Virus record (IMG/VR): IMGVR_UViG_3300042507_005969
Location: 1 to 26,162 of that record
Origin: a virus
Strand: one strand, 5' to 3'
DNA length: 26,162 nt
A program made the translations under genes and the position numbers. The notes beneath the pieces are model-generated. The model was not told the origin of the DNA. It ran no database searches and was given only the letters and a program-made list of their open reading frames with translations. Position 1 is the stretch's first letter. Every line of letters starts with the position of its first letter. Below, one piece after another: positions 15,276 to 23,355 of the stretch.

Positions 15276-16562
15276 ATGCATGCTATTATTGAAACAAAAC
15301 AACAATTAGATAAACTACAAGAACATTGTACAGACAGCTGTTTTGTTCAGTTGATTTGTGGAAATGACAATTTTCATCCTAAATTTACTAATGTAGTAGC
15401 GTTGTACTACCAGTGTCTAAACAGTAAAGGTCACATTATTCCTATAAACCACTCAGAAACATTCAATTTAAATTGGTCTGATGTGTTAGACTTTTTAACA
15501 AAACACAAAATTGTTTACTTGTTAGATAAAAAGTTCCACGATTATTTTTTTCCTGAAACAATAAAATCAACAGACATTCAATTTCAAATTTTAAATCAAG
15601 AAAACAAACAATTTAAACCATCTGAATGTGATACACCAATTCATATTAGTTTTTACAGAGAACATTATTTTAGAAACAACATAAACGCAATTATTCCTGT
15701 TGTTAAACACCTAGAAAAATGGAACCATGTTTTTGAAAAAATTAAAAAATACATGAATTATAGACCATTAACTTGGTTTGACAACGAATTTACAACAACA
15801 TTTAAAAGAATAGAACAAGAAGGAATAAAAATTACTCCGTCTAAATTCAATCATCACTTTGAACCTACATTTGAAGAATACTCTATTAGTAAAAATAAAA
15901 TACATTCTTTGTACAATCTTTACAATTTAACTACAAGACCATCAAACACATTTAACAATGTGAATTTCGCCGCACTTCCCAAAGAAAATGGCGCGAGATC
16001 ATCATTTATTCCTACCAATGATTATTTTATTGAATACGACTTCACAGCTTACCATCCTAGTCTTATCGCTAGTCTTTGTGGCATTAAATTTAGCGATGCT
16101 CCTTACTCAGATTTATCAGAGATACTTGGTGTATCAGAGACTGAGGCAAAGGAAATTACGTTTAAAAACCTCTACGGAGGCGTTAGAGAAGAATTTAAAG
16201 AAAAAACGTTTTTTAAAGAAGTAAATCAACTAATTAAAAAAATGTGGATGATTTACAATCAAGAACAACGAATAAAATTAGCAACAGGTCGAATTCTTTT
16301 AAAATCTAATGACTTAAATCCAACTAAAATATTTAATTATTACATTCAAAGCTTAGAAACTAAGAGCAACGTAGAATTAGTAAGTAAAGTATTAGATTTA
16401 CTAGAACAAAAGAAAAGTAAAATTGTACTTTACACTTACGACTCAATTCTTTTAGACTTTAGTAAAGAAGACGGAATAGAATTAGTTTTACAAGTAAAAA
16501 ATTTATTAGAATCGACAGGACATACAGTTAAAATGCAAAAAGGAACGAATTATGGTTTATAA
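15276..16562 (+). CDS. Compact divergent DNA polymerase, family A-like palm, exonuclease-like domain apparently inactive
   Basis: Start placed at ATG 15276 (428 residues), since an upstream in-frame start would fall within the terminator stem. The C-terminal half carries three polymerase motifs: motif A YDFTAYHPSLIASL with D255, motif B AKEITFKNLYGG with K292, F296 and YG300-301, and motif C YTYDSILLDF with D389. The K-x3-F-x3-YG spacing is that of Pol I-type O helix, whereas D-F-x3-x-PS-x-I looks like family B motif A, and YDS replaces the HDE of family A. The N-terminus aligns in shape with the 3'-5' exonuclease domain (FVQLICGN, then a VVALYY strand and HIIPINHSE), but the D-x-E acids are replaced by L26 and C28. 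It heads the replication operon (gp32-like, UvsX, nuclease, helicase). Polymerase identity is strong; family and exonuclease loss are inference. Confidence 0.82.
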   Translation: MHAIIETKQQLDKLQEHCTDSCFVQLICGNDNFHPKFTNVVALYYQCLNSKGHIIPINHSETFNLNWSDVLDFLTKHKIVYLLDKKFHDYFFPETIKSTDIQFQILNQENKQFKPSECDTPIHISFYREHYFRNNINAIIPVVKHLEKWNHVFEKIKKYMNYRPLTWFDNEFTTTFKRIEQEGIKITPSKFNHHFEPTFEEYSISKNKIHSLYNLYNLTTRPSNTFNNVNFAALPKENGARSSFIPTNDYFIEYDFTAYHPSLIASLCGIKFSDAPYSDLSEILGVSETEAKEITFKNLYGGVREEFKEKTFFKEVNQLIKKMWMIYNQEQRIKLATGRILLKSNDLNPTKIFNYYIQSLETKSNVELVSKVLDLLEQKKSKIVLYTYDSILLDFSKEDGIELVLQVKNLLESTGHTVKMQKGTNYGL

Positions 16563-16992
16563 TGACTTTGACATATTTATAGGTAGTATAGACTTTAGTT
16601 CAATGAAAAATAAGCTACTTTGTTCGTTTGCGGCCAATAATAGGCTACTAGATACTATAGCTAGTATTACTAGTAGATACACTATTATGTATGATAAGAT
16701 GTTTGTGTTGGAGAGTCCTCAAACAACAGAATACTTAATTACTTACAACATACACACAGAAAATGGAGTAAACGAAATTCCAGAAAATACAATTTTAGTA
16801 CACAGAAAAAAGGAAAGTAATACTTTATATACCATAAATGCTTTAAATTGTTTGATTAAACAGTTAAATAATGGTATATTAGATAATAGTTACATGGTAA
16901 ATTGGCCTGACTATAAAAACAGTGTATTGTTGACTCAAGGTCCTGATTTAAGAATCATAGAAACAAAAATCTACAAAATCATTAACCTATAA
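16552..16992 (+). CDS. Unrecognised protein, 146 aa, overlapping the polymerase gene
   Basis: The ATG at 16552 lies 11 bases inside the end of the polymerase gene, a coupling that implies co-translation and perhaps a joint complex. The protein has no signal peptide, membrane helix or known catalytic motif. Its middle reads LLDTIASITSRYTIMYDKMFVLESPQTTEYLITYNI, suggesting an alpha-beta fold with a beta strand rich C-terminal half (LVHRKKESNTLYTINALNCLI). The pattern of a helix followed by YxxMYDKMF and two strands resembles small proteins often seen beside replication genes in T4-type phages of aquatic hosts, but I know no assigned function. Candidate roles are a polymerase accessory subunit or a regulator; neither is shown by sequence. 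Confidence 0.65.
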   Translation: MVYNDFDIFIGSIDFSSMKNKLLCSFAANNRLLDTIASITSRYTIMYDKMFVLESPQTTEYLITYNIHTENGVNEIPENTILVHRKKESNTLYTINALNCLIKQLNNGILDNSYMVNWPDYKNSVLLTQGPDLRIIETKIYKIINL

Positions 16993-17010
16993 TTGGTTTT
17001 TGAGAATTTT

Positions 17011-17025
17011 TTTATTATAATAGTT
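17011..17025 (+). promoter_or_regulatory. Candidate early/middle promoter box before gp32-like gene
   Basis: TTTATTATAATAGTT, 17 bases before the ATG at 17043, where AAAGTT touches the start codon. Same box class as at 20017, 23342 and 26004. Confidence 0.4.
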
Positions 17026-17042
17026 ACGTAAAACATAAAGTT

Positions 17043-17894
17043 ATGGATATTAATTCAATTAAAAATCGCTTGAATTCCCTTCAAAATAAGAAGGGTGGCT
17101 CTCAAAACAAAGAAGAAAGAGCTAAAAATTTCTGGAAGCCCTCAGTAGGCAAACAAATTATTCGTGTTGTTCCTTCAAAGTTCGACAAGTCAAATCCTTT
17201 TAAAGAGGTTTATTTTCATTATGGTGTAGCAAATCGTTCTATGATTGCTTTGACTAACTTTGGTGAAAAAGATCCTATTGTTGAATTTGCAAGTCAACTT
17301 CGCAAGTCAACAGAAAAAGAAAATTGGCAGTTGGCTAAAAAAATTGAACCTAAAATGAGGGTTTTTGTTCCTGTCATTGTTAGGGGCGAAGAAGAAAAAG
17401 GTGTTCGTTTGTGGGAATTTGGTAAAGAAACCTACATGGAACTTCTGTCAATGGTAGCTGATGAAGACATTGGAGACTTTTCTGACATTTATGAAGGTCG
17501 TGATTTGACCGTAGAAACTGTTGGTCCTGAAGTTACAGGCACTAAGTACAATAAGTCAACTGTTCGTCCTCGTACTAAAATTACTCCTTTGAGTGAAAAT
17601 GCTGCTCAAGCTAAAGAATGGCTTCAAAACCAACCTGAAATTTTGAGTTTGTATAAAAAATACGAATACGATGAAATGAAAGGCATTTTGTTAACTTGGT
17701 TGAACCCTGAAACAGAAGAAGTAGCTGAAGAAACAGCAGAAGAAACTGTAGTAGAAGAACCAGTAGTAACCAATTATTCTGCTCCTACTCCTGCTAAGAA
17801 AAAATCATCATTTGATGAAGATGAATTTGATGCTTTATTTGCTGAAAAAAAATCATCATCTAAATTTGATGAAGACGATGACATGCCCTTCTAA
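17043..17894 (+). CDS. Single-stranded DNA-binding protein (gp32-like)
   Basis: The 283-residue product resembles T4 gp32 (301 residues), which coats ssDNA and coordinates replication, recombination and repair. The N-terminal basic helix MDINSIKNRLNSLQNKK matches the gp32 cooperativity domain. The core carries NFWKPSVGKQIIRVVPSKFDKSNPFKEVYFHYG and the RVFVPVIVRGEEEKGVRLWEFGK strand pair of the gp32 OB-fold, then TKYNKSTVRPRTKITPL. The C-terminus (from about residue 225) is strongly acidic and ends in DEDDDMPF, similar to the interaction tail of bacterial SSB. The Cys-rich zinc motif of T4 gp32 is missing: the stretch after FHYG holds no cysteine. Together with UvsX, gp41-like helicase and polymerase nearby, the identity is firm. 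Confidence 0.92.
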   Translation: MDINSIKNRLNSLQNKKGGSQNKEERAKNFWKPSVGKQIIRVVPSKFDKSNPFKEVYFHYGVANRSMIALTNFGEKDPIVEFASQLRKSTEKENWQLAKKIEPKMRVFVPVIVRGEEEKGVRLWEFGKETYMELLSMVADEDIGDFSDIYEGRDLTVETVGPEVTGTKYNKSTVRPRTKITPLSENAAQAKEWLQNQPEILSLYKKYEYDEMKGILLTWLNPETEEVAEETAEETVVEEPVVTNYSAPTPAKKKSSFDEDEFDALFAEKKSSSKFDEDDDMPF

Positions 17895-17905
17895 TTAATT
17901 GAAAA

Positions 17906-18988
17906 ATGGCTAAAAAGAAACTAACAGAAGCTGTATCACAAGCAGTTAAGGGAAATTTTGACCTTGAGTCTTTTAAGAAGTCAAAGTATTTAAGTAACAC
18001 AAGCGTTACTTTTAAACCTCAAAAGTGGATTCCACTTAGTGCAGCTTTCCAAGATGTTCTTTCATTGCCTGGTATTCCTATGGGCCACATAACTTTGTTA
18101 CGTGGCCATAGTGATACCGGTAAAACAACAGCTTTGATTGAAGCAGCAGTAAGTGCTCAGAAGATGGGAATATTGCCTGTGTTTATCATTACAGAAATGA
18201 AATGGAACTGGGATCATGCTCGACAAATGGGATTTCAAATTGAAGACGTTGTTGATGAAAATACAGGAGAAGTTATAGATTATAACGGATTCTTTATTTA
18301 TAATGACAGAAGCACATTAAATACCATTGAAGACGTAGCTGGTTTTATTGCTGACTTATTAGACGAACAAGCAAAAGGTAGATTGCCTTATGATTTACTG
18401 TTTTTGTGGGACTCAATTGGCAGTGTTCCAAGTAAAATGAGTGTAGAAGCAAATAAAAACAATCCAATGTGGAATGCAGGTGCTATGAGCCAACAGTTTG
18501 GCAATTTTATCAACCAAAAGTTGATTATGAGTAGAAAATCAAACACTGCTTACACAAATAGTTTAGTTGCAATCAACAAAGTATGGGTTAGTCCAGCTGA
18601 AACACCTATGAGTCAGCCCAAAATGCGAAATAAAGGAGGAGACACTATGTTTTTTGACTCAAGTTTAGTTATTACTTTTGGTAATGTTACTAATAGTGGA
18701 ACAAGTAAACTAAAAGCTACAAAAGACGGTAAAGATGTTGAGTTTGCTAAACGAACTAAGATTTCTTGTGATAAAAATCACGTTAGTGGAGTTACTACTA
18801 AAGGAACAACGGTTATTACTGTACACGGCTTTATTGATGATGATCCAAAAGCACTAGACAGTTACAAGAAAGATCACAAATCAGAATGGATGACTATTTT
18901 AGGCGACGGAGAATTTAAAGTAATCGAAGATTTGAGTGATTGGGACGAAAGTAAAAACAGTGTTTTAGCTCTAAACGATGAAGAATAA
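17906..18988 (+). CDS. uvsX: UvsX-like RecA-family recombinase
   Basis: A 360-residue ATP-dependent strand exchange protein (T4 UvsX has 391). The Walker A motif GHSDTGKT is at residues 67-74 and the Walker B aspartate D169 lies in LLFLWDSIGSV. The flanking IPMGHITLLRGHSDTGKTT and the FIITEMKWNWDHARQMGF and INKVWVSPAETPMSQPKMRNKGGDTMFFDSS segments are RecA/UvsX-typical (the latter includes the L2 region and the ATPase coupling strand). It drives repair, recombination-dependent replication and packaging substrate formation. It begins 11 bases after the gp32-like gene and overlaps the next gene by one base, so gp32, UvsX and the nuclease form one operon. An acidic C-terminus (ENDEE-like LALNDEE) resembles that of RecA. 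Confidence 0.92.
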   Translation: MAKKKLTEAVSQAVKGNFDLESFKKSKYLSNTSVTFKPQKWIPLSAAFQDVLSLPGIPMGHITLLRGHSDTGKTTALIEAAVSAQKMGILPVFIITEMKWNWDHARQMGFQIEDVVDENTGEVIDYNGFFIYNDRSTLNTIEDVAGFIADLLDEQAKGRLPYDLLFLWDSIGSVPSKMSVEANKNNPMWNAGAMSQQFGNFINQKLIMSRKSNTAYTNSLVAINKVWVSPAETPMSQPKMRNKGGDTMFFDSSLVITFGNVTNSGTSKLKATKDGKDVEFAKRTKISCDKNHVSGVTTKGTTVITVHGFIDDDPKALDSYKKDHKSEWMTILGDGEFKVIEDLSDWDESKNSVLALNDEE

Positions 18989-20016
18989 TGGACCCAGATT
19001 TTCAAGCGATAATTGATAAACTTAGTAAAGCAAGACAGGCTGAAAAGCCTGTTTTGCAACCTAAGATACTATTAGTAGATGCAATGAATACCTTTTTAAG
19101 GTCATTTGCTATAATAAACCACATAAATCCTAAAGGAAACCACATAGGAGGTCTTACTGGTTTTTTAAAATCAGTAGGTTATGCAATTAAACACATAAAT
19201 CCTACTAGGGTTGTAATTGTATTTGAAGGAGAAGGATCAACCTTAAATAAGAAAAACTTGTTTCCTGACTATAAAGGAAACAGGAAACTTAAACGCATAA
19301 CCAATTTTGATGGTTTTGGTTCTCAAGAAGAAGAATCAGAATCTATTGAAAATCAACTATTAAGACTTGTTGAATACTTACAATGTCTTCCTGTAGATTT
19401 GGCTGTTGTTGATCGAGTAGAGGCCGACGATACTATTGCACATTTAAGCAACGAATTTCAAAAAACTAGCGATGTAGTTATTATGTCTTCTGATCAAGAT
19501 TTCTTACAGCTAGTAAATGATAAAGTTACTGTTTACAGTCCAACTAAGAAAAAGTTTTACAATCCTGCTAAAGTAAAAGAAGAATATGGTTTGCCGCCTC
19601 AAAATTATCTTCAAATGAAAATTTTACTAGGAGACAGTGCTGATAATATTCCTGGAGTTCCTAAATTGGGTCCTAAAAAGCTTCTAAAAAACTTTCCAGA
19701 ATTACAAGAAGAACAAACTATTGTGCTTAAAGAAATTTTAGAAAAAAGCAAATCAACTAAAGGCACAATGTATGAAGCAGTTGATATGTTTAATCATCAA
19801 CTAAAAATCAACGAAAAACTAATGGATCTTCACAATCCTAATTTGTCTGAAATGATGAAATTAGAAATACAAAATGTAATAGATTGTCCTAAGTCAACTA
19901 TGGATAAAAGTAAGTTTTTGACTATGTATCAACAAGACTTATTGGGTAATTCAATTCCCAATGTAGAAGGATGGCTAATAAATGTATTTACTCATTTATT
20001 GTCAAGCAAAAAGTAA
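18988..20016 (+). CDS. 5'-3' exonuclease / flap endonuclease (T4 Rnh- or T5 D15-type)
   Basis: A 342-residue nuclease of the FEN family, which removes RNA primers and flaps from lagging-strand fragments. D31 in ILLVDAMNTF, the FEGEGSTLNKKNLFPDYKGNRK region that contacts the flap, E and D in VEADDTIAHL, D in MSSDQDFLQLV, and the H3TH region GDSADNIPGVPKLGPKKLLKNF form the usual active site and helix-hairpin-helix order. It is a bit longer than T4 Rnh (305 residues). The TAATG at 18986-18990 couples it to uvsX. No polymerase domain is attached, so it would supply the 5' nuclease activity that the compact polymerase at 15276-16562 lacks. The function is secure; the exact substrate preference is not visible. 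Confidence 0.9.
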   Translation: MDPDFQAIIDKLSKARQAEKPVLQPKILLVDAMNTFLRSFAIINHINPKGNHIGGLTGFLKSVGYAIKHINPTRVVIVFEGEGSTLNKKNLFPDYKGNRKLKRITNFDGFGSQEEESESIENQLLRLVEYLQCLPVDLAVVDRVEADDTIAHLSNEFQKTSDVVIMSSDQDFLQLVNDKVTVYSPTKKKFYNPAKVKEEYGLPPQNYLQMKILLGDSADNIPGVPKLGPKKLLKNFPELQEEQTIVLKEILEKSKSTKGTMYEAVDMFNHQLKINEKLMDLHNPNLSEMMKLEIQNVIDCPKSTMDKSKFLTMYQQDLLGNSIPNVEGWLINVFTHLLSSKK

Positions 20017-20030
20017 TTTATTATATTATA
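20017..20030 (+). promoter_or_regulatory. Candidate early/middle promoter box before helicase gene
   Basis: TTTATTATATTATA beginning at the end of the nuclease gene's downstream spacer, followed by AAAAAAAGTTATG. Same class as 17011-17025. Confidence 0.4.
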
Positions 20031-20039
20031 AAAAAAGTT

Positions 20040-21416
20040 ATGGTATCATTTAATAAACTGTCACAGTACGGTCTTCCGTTTCAATTAAAAGTAATTAATC
20101 AACTCTTAACAAATAAAGAGTTTCTTCTAGACATTAGAGATAGTATTCAAGAAGAATACTTTGACAATCAAAGTTTACAGTGGATAGTAACTAGGACTTT
20201 GAAATACTTTGACCAGTATCACACAAATCCTACATTAGAAGCACTTCAAATTGAAGTTAAAAAACTAGAAAATGATGTATTAAAAACAGCTGTTATTGAA
20301 CAGTTGAGAGAATCTTACAGAATAGAAAACAATGATGCTGAATATGTAAGACAAGAATTCAGTGGATTTTGTAAAAATCAACAATTGAAAAAAGCATTGT
20401 TAACTTCTGTTGATTTACTTCAATCAGGAATGTATGATGACATTAGAATTTTGATTGACAGTGCTTTAAAAGCAGGAATGGAAAAAAACATTGGTCATGA
20501 ATATTCTAAAGACGTTGAATCAAGATACAGACCAGATGCTAGAGAAATAGTTCCTACTCCTTGGGACGACATAAATAAACTCTTAATGGGAGGTTTAGGA
20601 GGAGGAGACTTAGGTTTAGTATTTGGCAATCCTGGTGGAGGTAAAAGTTGGATGATGGTTGCTTTAGCAGGTCATGCTGTTAAAATGGGCTTTAACGTTG
20701 TTTATTATACTTTAGAATTAGGAGAAGTTTATGTAGGAAAAAGATTTGACGCTTTCTTTGCTGATGAACCTGTAAATCAAATTCATCTTCACAGAAAAAA
20801 AGTAGAACAAGAAATTAATAAATTAGAAGGTACTTTGGTTGTAAAAGAATTTAGTATGGGTAAAGCAACAGTTCAAACTCTTGAAGCTCACATTCAACAA
20901 TTGCGAAACATGGACCTAAAACCAGACCTAATCATTATTGATTATATCGATCTTTTGCGGTCTCCTAAGCGATCTTACGACAGAAAAGACGAAATTGACG
21001 ACGTTTATGTAGCTATAAAAGGCCTAGCGCGAGATTTGAATACTCCTATTTGGAGTGTAAGTCAAGTAAATAGAGCAGGTGCACAAGATGACATTATTCA
21101 AGGCGACAAAGCAGCAGGAAGTTACGATAAAATCATGATTTCAGATTTTTGTTTAAGCTTGAGCCGTAAAAAAGAAGACAAAGTAAATGGCACTGGAAGA
21201 CTTCACGTAATGAAAAATCGTTATGGAATGGATGGTTTAACTTACAATGCAAAAGTTGACACTCATACTGGTCACATTGAATTAGATGACAACAATGAAG
21301 GCATAGAAATTAGTCCTTACAAGCAAATAAATATTACAAAACCTGCTGAAAATTGGGACAATTCTGACTTAACAAAACTCAGAAATAAGTTTTCAGATCT
21401 TGCAGATTTACTGTAA
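20040..21416 (+). CDS. DnaB-like replicative helicase (gp41-like)
   Basis: The start is set at ATG 20040 (458 residues), because the AGTTATG leader shared with gp32-like and queC precedes it; a longer frame from 19971 would overlap the previous gene. The protein unwinds DNA at the fork as a hexamer. The N-terminal 150 residues are helical, as in DnaB/gp41, with SQYGLPFQLKVINQLLTN at the start. The RecA-type motor has Walker A GNPGGGKS with K202, Walker B IIIDYIDLL with D301, the sensor SQVNRAG, and the AGSYDKIMISDFCLSLSRK loop. Compared with T4 gp41 (475 residues) it is nearly full length. It closes the replication cluster and is followed after a short spacer by the ribonucleotide reductase. 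Confidence 0.9.
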   Translation: MVSFNKLSQYGLPFQLKVINQLLTNKEFLLDIRDSIQEEYFDNQSLQWIVTRTLKYFDQYHTNPTLEALQIEVKKLENDVLKTAVIEQLRESYRIENNDAEYVRQEFSGFCKNQQLKKALLTSVDLLQSGMYDDIRILIDSALKAGMEKNIGHEYSKDVESRYRPDAREIVPTPWDDINKLLMGGLGGGDLGLVFGNPGGGKSWMMVALAGHAVKMGFNVVYYTLELGEVYVGKRFDAFFADEPVNQIHLHRKKVEQEINKLEGTLVVKEFSMGKATVQTLEAHIQQLRNMDLKPDLIIIDYIDLLRSPKRSYDRKDEIDDVYVAIKGLARDLNTPIWSVSQVNRAGAQDDIIQGDKAAGSYDKIMISDFCLSLSRKKEDKVNGTGRLHVMKNRYGMDGLTYNAKVDTHTGHIELDDNNEGIEISPYKQINITKPAENWDNSDLTKLRNKFSDLADLL

Positions 21417-21424
21417 AAATTAGA

Positions 21425-21432
21425 ATATTTAT
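21425..21432 (+). promoter_or_regulatory. ATATTTAT motif before ribonucleotide reductase gene
   Basis: Exact copy of the octamer, 19 bases before the ATG at 21452. It is the only clear copy before a metabolic gene, suggesting that the reductase is transcribed with the tail genes or from a mixed promoter. Confidence 0.35.
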
Positions 21433-21451
21433 AAACCCATAAAATAAGATT

Positions 21452-23302
21452 ATGAACACATCACAAAGTATATTGTCGGATATTACGACGTACATGAAGT
21501 ACGCTCGTCACATTCCAGAAAAAGCTCGTCGCGAGACCTGGGAAGAAATTGTAACACGAAATAAAGAAATGCATATTAGCAGATTTCCTCAATTAGAAGA
21601 AGAAATCAATGAAGTATACAAAATGGTATACGATAAAAAAATTCTTCCTTCAATGAGAAGTTTACAATTTGCTGGAAAGCCTGCTGACATCAACAATGCT
21701 CGAATGTTTAACTGTAGTTTCTTGCCTGTAGATGATTTTAGGTCATTTTCAGAAGCTATGTTTTTACTTTTGAGTGGCTGTGGAGTTGGTTTTAGTGTAC
21801 AAAACCACCATGTAGAACAGTTGCCTGAAATTAAAATTCCAACTCGTGAAAAACGTTATTTAATTAATGACAGTATTGAAGGTTGGGCTGATGCAGTTCA
21901 CATGTTAATGAAAGCTTACTTGAAAGGCGGTGCTCGTCCTCGTTTTGACTTTAGAGACATTAGAGCTAAAGGAGAACAATTAGTAACAGCAGGTGGAAAA
22001 GCACCAGGACCTGAACCTTTGAAAGAAGTATTGTTTCAAGTACAAAAAATACTTGACAGGAAACAAAATGGAGAAAAATTAACTTCATTAGAATGTCATG
22101 ATATTCTTTGTCATTTAGCTGATGCTGTATTGTCTGGAGGCATTCGTAGAGCAGCTTTGATTAGTTTGTTTGATTTCAACGATGAAGACATGTTGACTTG
22201 TAAGTTTGGTAACTGGTGGGAAAATAATCCTCAACGTGGACGAGCTAACAACTCAGCTGTAATTCTTCGCCATAAAATTACTGAAGACGAATTTATGAGT
22301 CTTTGGGAAAAAGTTGAAGCATCAAATGCAGGTGAACCTGGATTTTTATTTAGCAATGACAAAGACTATGGAACTAATCCATGTGCTGAAATTGCTTTGA
22401 GGCCTTATCAATTCTGTAATTTGTGTGAAATTAACGCTACTGATGTTGAAAGTCAAGAAGATTTCAATGCTAGAGCTAAAGCAGCTGCGTTTATTGGTAC
22501 ATTACAAGCTAGTTACACTGATTTCCATTATTTAAGAGACATTTGGAAAAAAACAACTGAAAAAGATGCTTTGTTAGGAGTTGGAATTACTGGTATAGCT
22601 AGTGGAAAACTAGACAAAATCAACTTGAAACAAGGTGCTAAAGCAGCTAAAGAAGAAAATGCTCGTGTAGCCGCATTAATTGGAATCAACAAAGCAGCTC
22701 GTGTAACTACAGTTAAACCATCTGGAACAAGTTCACTTGTATTAGGCTGTTCAAGTGGAATTCATGCTTGGCACGATAATTACTATATTCGTCGAATTAG
22801 GGTAGGTAAAAATGAGTCAATTTATACTTACTTGAATCTTTATCATTCTGAACTAGTAGAGGATGACATTTTCAAACCTACTCAACAAGCAGTAATTTCA
22901 GTTCCTCAATTAGCCCCAGAAGGTGCTAAAACTAGAGCTGAGTCTACATTTGATTTGTTGGAAAGAACTAAAAGATTCAATGTTGAGTGGGTAAGAGCAG
23001 GTCATCGTAAAGGCGAAAACTACAATAACGTGTCTTGTACAATCAACATCAAACAAGGTGAATGGAAAGAAGTAGGCCAATGGATGTGGAACAACAGAGA
23101 ACACTATTCAGCTATGTCTTGTTTACCGGAAGACTTAGGAAGTTACAAGCAAGCTCCTTTCGAGTCAATTACAGAAGAACAATACAATGAAATGAGTAAA
23201 ACATTACATAATATTGATCTTAGAAATGTAGTAGAGTTAACTGATAATACTACATTGGTTGATAACGTAGCTTGCGCTGGAGGCGCGTGTGAAATAGTAT
23301 AA
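21452..23302 (+). CDS. nrdJ: Class II (adenosylcobalamin-dependent) monomeric ribonucleotide reductase
   Basis: A 616-residue enzyme that reduces ribonucleotides to deoxyribonucleotides for phage DNA synthesis, using coenzyme B12 to make the thiyl radical and needing no oxygen or small subunit. It resembles the monomeric Lactobacillus leichmannii enzyme: MFNCSFLP with the first redox cysteine, SGCGVGFSVQ, the NPCAEIALRPYQFCNLCEINAT active site with the radical cysteine and its partner, and VKPSGTSSLVLGCSSGIHA. The C-terminus CAGGACEIV gives a Cys-x4-Cys pair (608, 613) just like the CEGGAC tail of the Lactobacillus enzyme that reloads the active site. At 616 residues it is shorter than the 739 of that enzyme. 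No ATP-cone is visible. It follows the replication genes directly and ends before a terminator. Confidence 0.9.
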   Translation: MNTSQSILSDITTYMKYARHIPEKARRETWEEIVTRNKEMHISRFPQLEEEINEVYKMVYDKKILPSMRSLQFAGKPADINNARMFNCSFLPVDDFRSFSEAMFLLLSGCGVGFSVQNHHVEQLPEIKIPTREKRYLINDSIEGWADAVHMLMKAYLKGGARPRFDFRDIRAKGEQLVTAGGKAPGPEPLKEVLFQVQKILDRKQNGEKLTSLECHDILCHLADAVLSGGIRRAALISLFDFNDEDMLTCKFGNWWENNPQRGRANNSAVILRHKITEDEFMSLWEKVEASNAGEPGFLFSNDKDYGTNPCAEIALRPYQFCNLCEINATDVESQEDFNARAKAAAFIGTLQASYTDFHYLRDIWKKTTEKDALLGVGITGIASGKLDKINLKQGAKAAKEENARVAALIGINKAARVTTVKPSGTSSLVLGCSSGIHAWHDNYYIRRIRVGKNESIYTYLNLYHSELVEDDIFKPTQQAVISVPQLAPEGAKTRAESTFDLLERTKRFNVEWVRAGHRKGENYNNVSCTINIKQGEWKEVGQWMWNNREHYSAMSCLPEDLGSYKQAPFESITEEQYNEMSKTLHNIDLRNVVELTDNTTLVDNVACAGGACEIV

Positions 23303-23308
23303 TAATAT

Positions 23309-23340
23309 TAAGGGGAATCTTTGGTTCCCCTTATTTTATT
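23309..23340 (+). terminator. Rho-independent terminator after the reductase gene
   Basis: TAAGGGGAA (23309-23317) pairs with TTCCCCTTA (23325-23333), a 9-bp stem with a 7-base loop, followed by an AT-rich, T-rich tail. Confidence 0.85.
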
Positions 23341-23341
23341 T

Positions 23342-23353
23342 TTTATAATATAG
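23342..23353 (+). promoter_or_regulatory. Candidate early/middle promoter box before DpdA-like gene
   Basis: TTTATAATATAG followed by TTATG, immediately after the reductase terminator; same class as before gp32-like and queC. Confidence 0.4.
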
Positions 23354-23355
23354 TT

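Noticed and set aside
15988-16224. Forward 78-aa frame inside the polymerase gene
   Set aside because: Out-of-frame shadow of the region coding for motifs A and B.
16573-16580. ATATTTAT inside the 146-aa gene
   Set aside because: Within coding sequence, not before a start codon; taken as a chance copy.
19971-20039. Longer N-terminus for the helicase gene
   Set aside because: It would overlap the nuclease gene by 46 bases and encode a low-complexity Lys/Ile stretch; ATG 20040 follows the usual AGTTATG leader.
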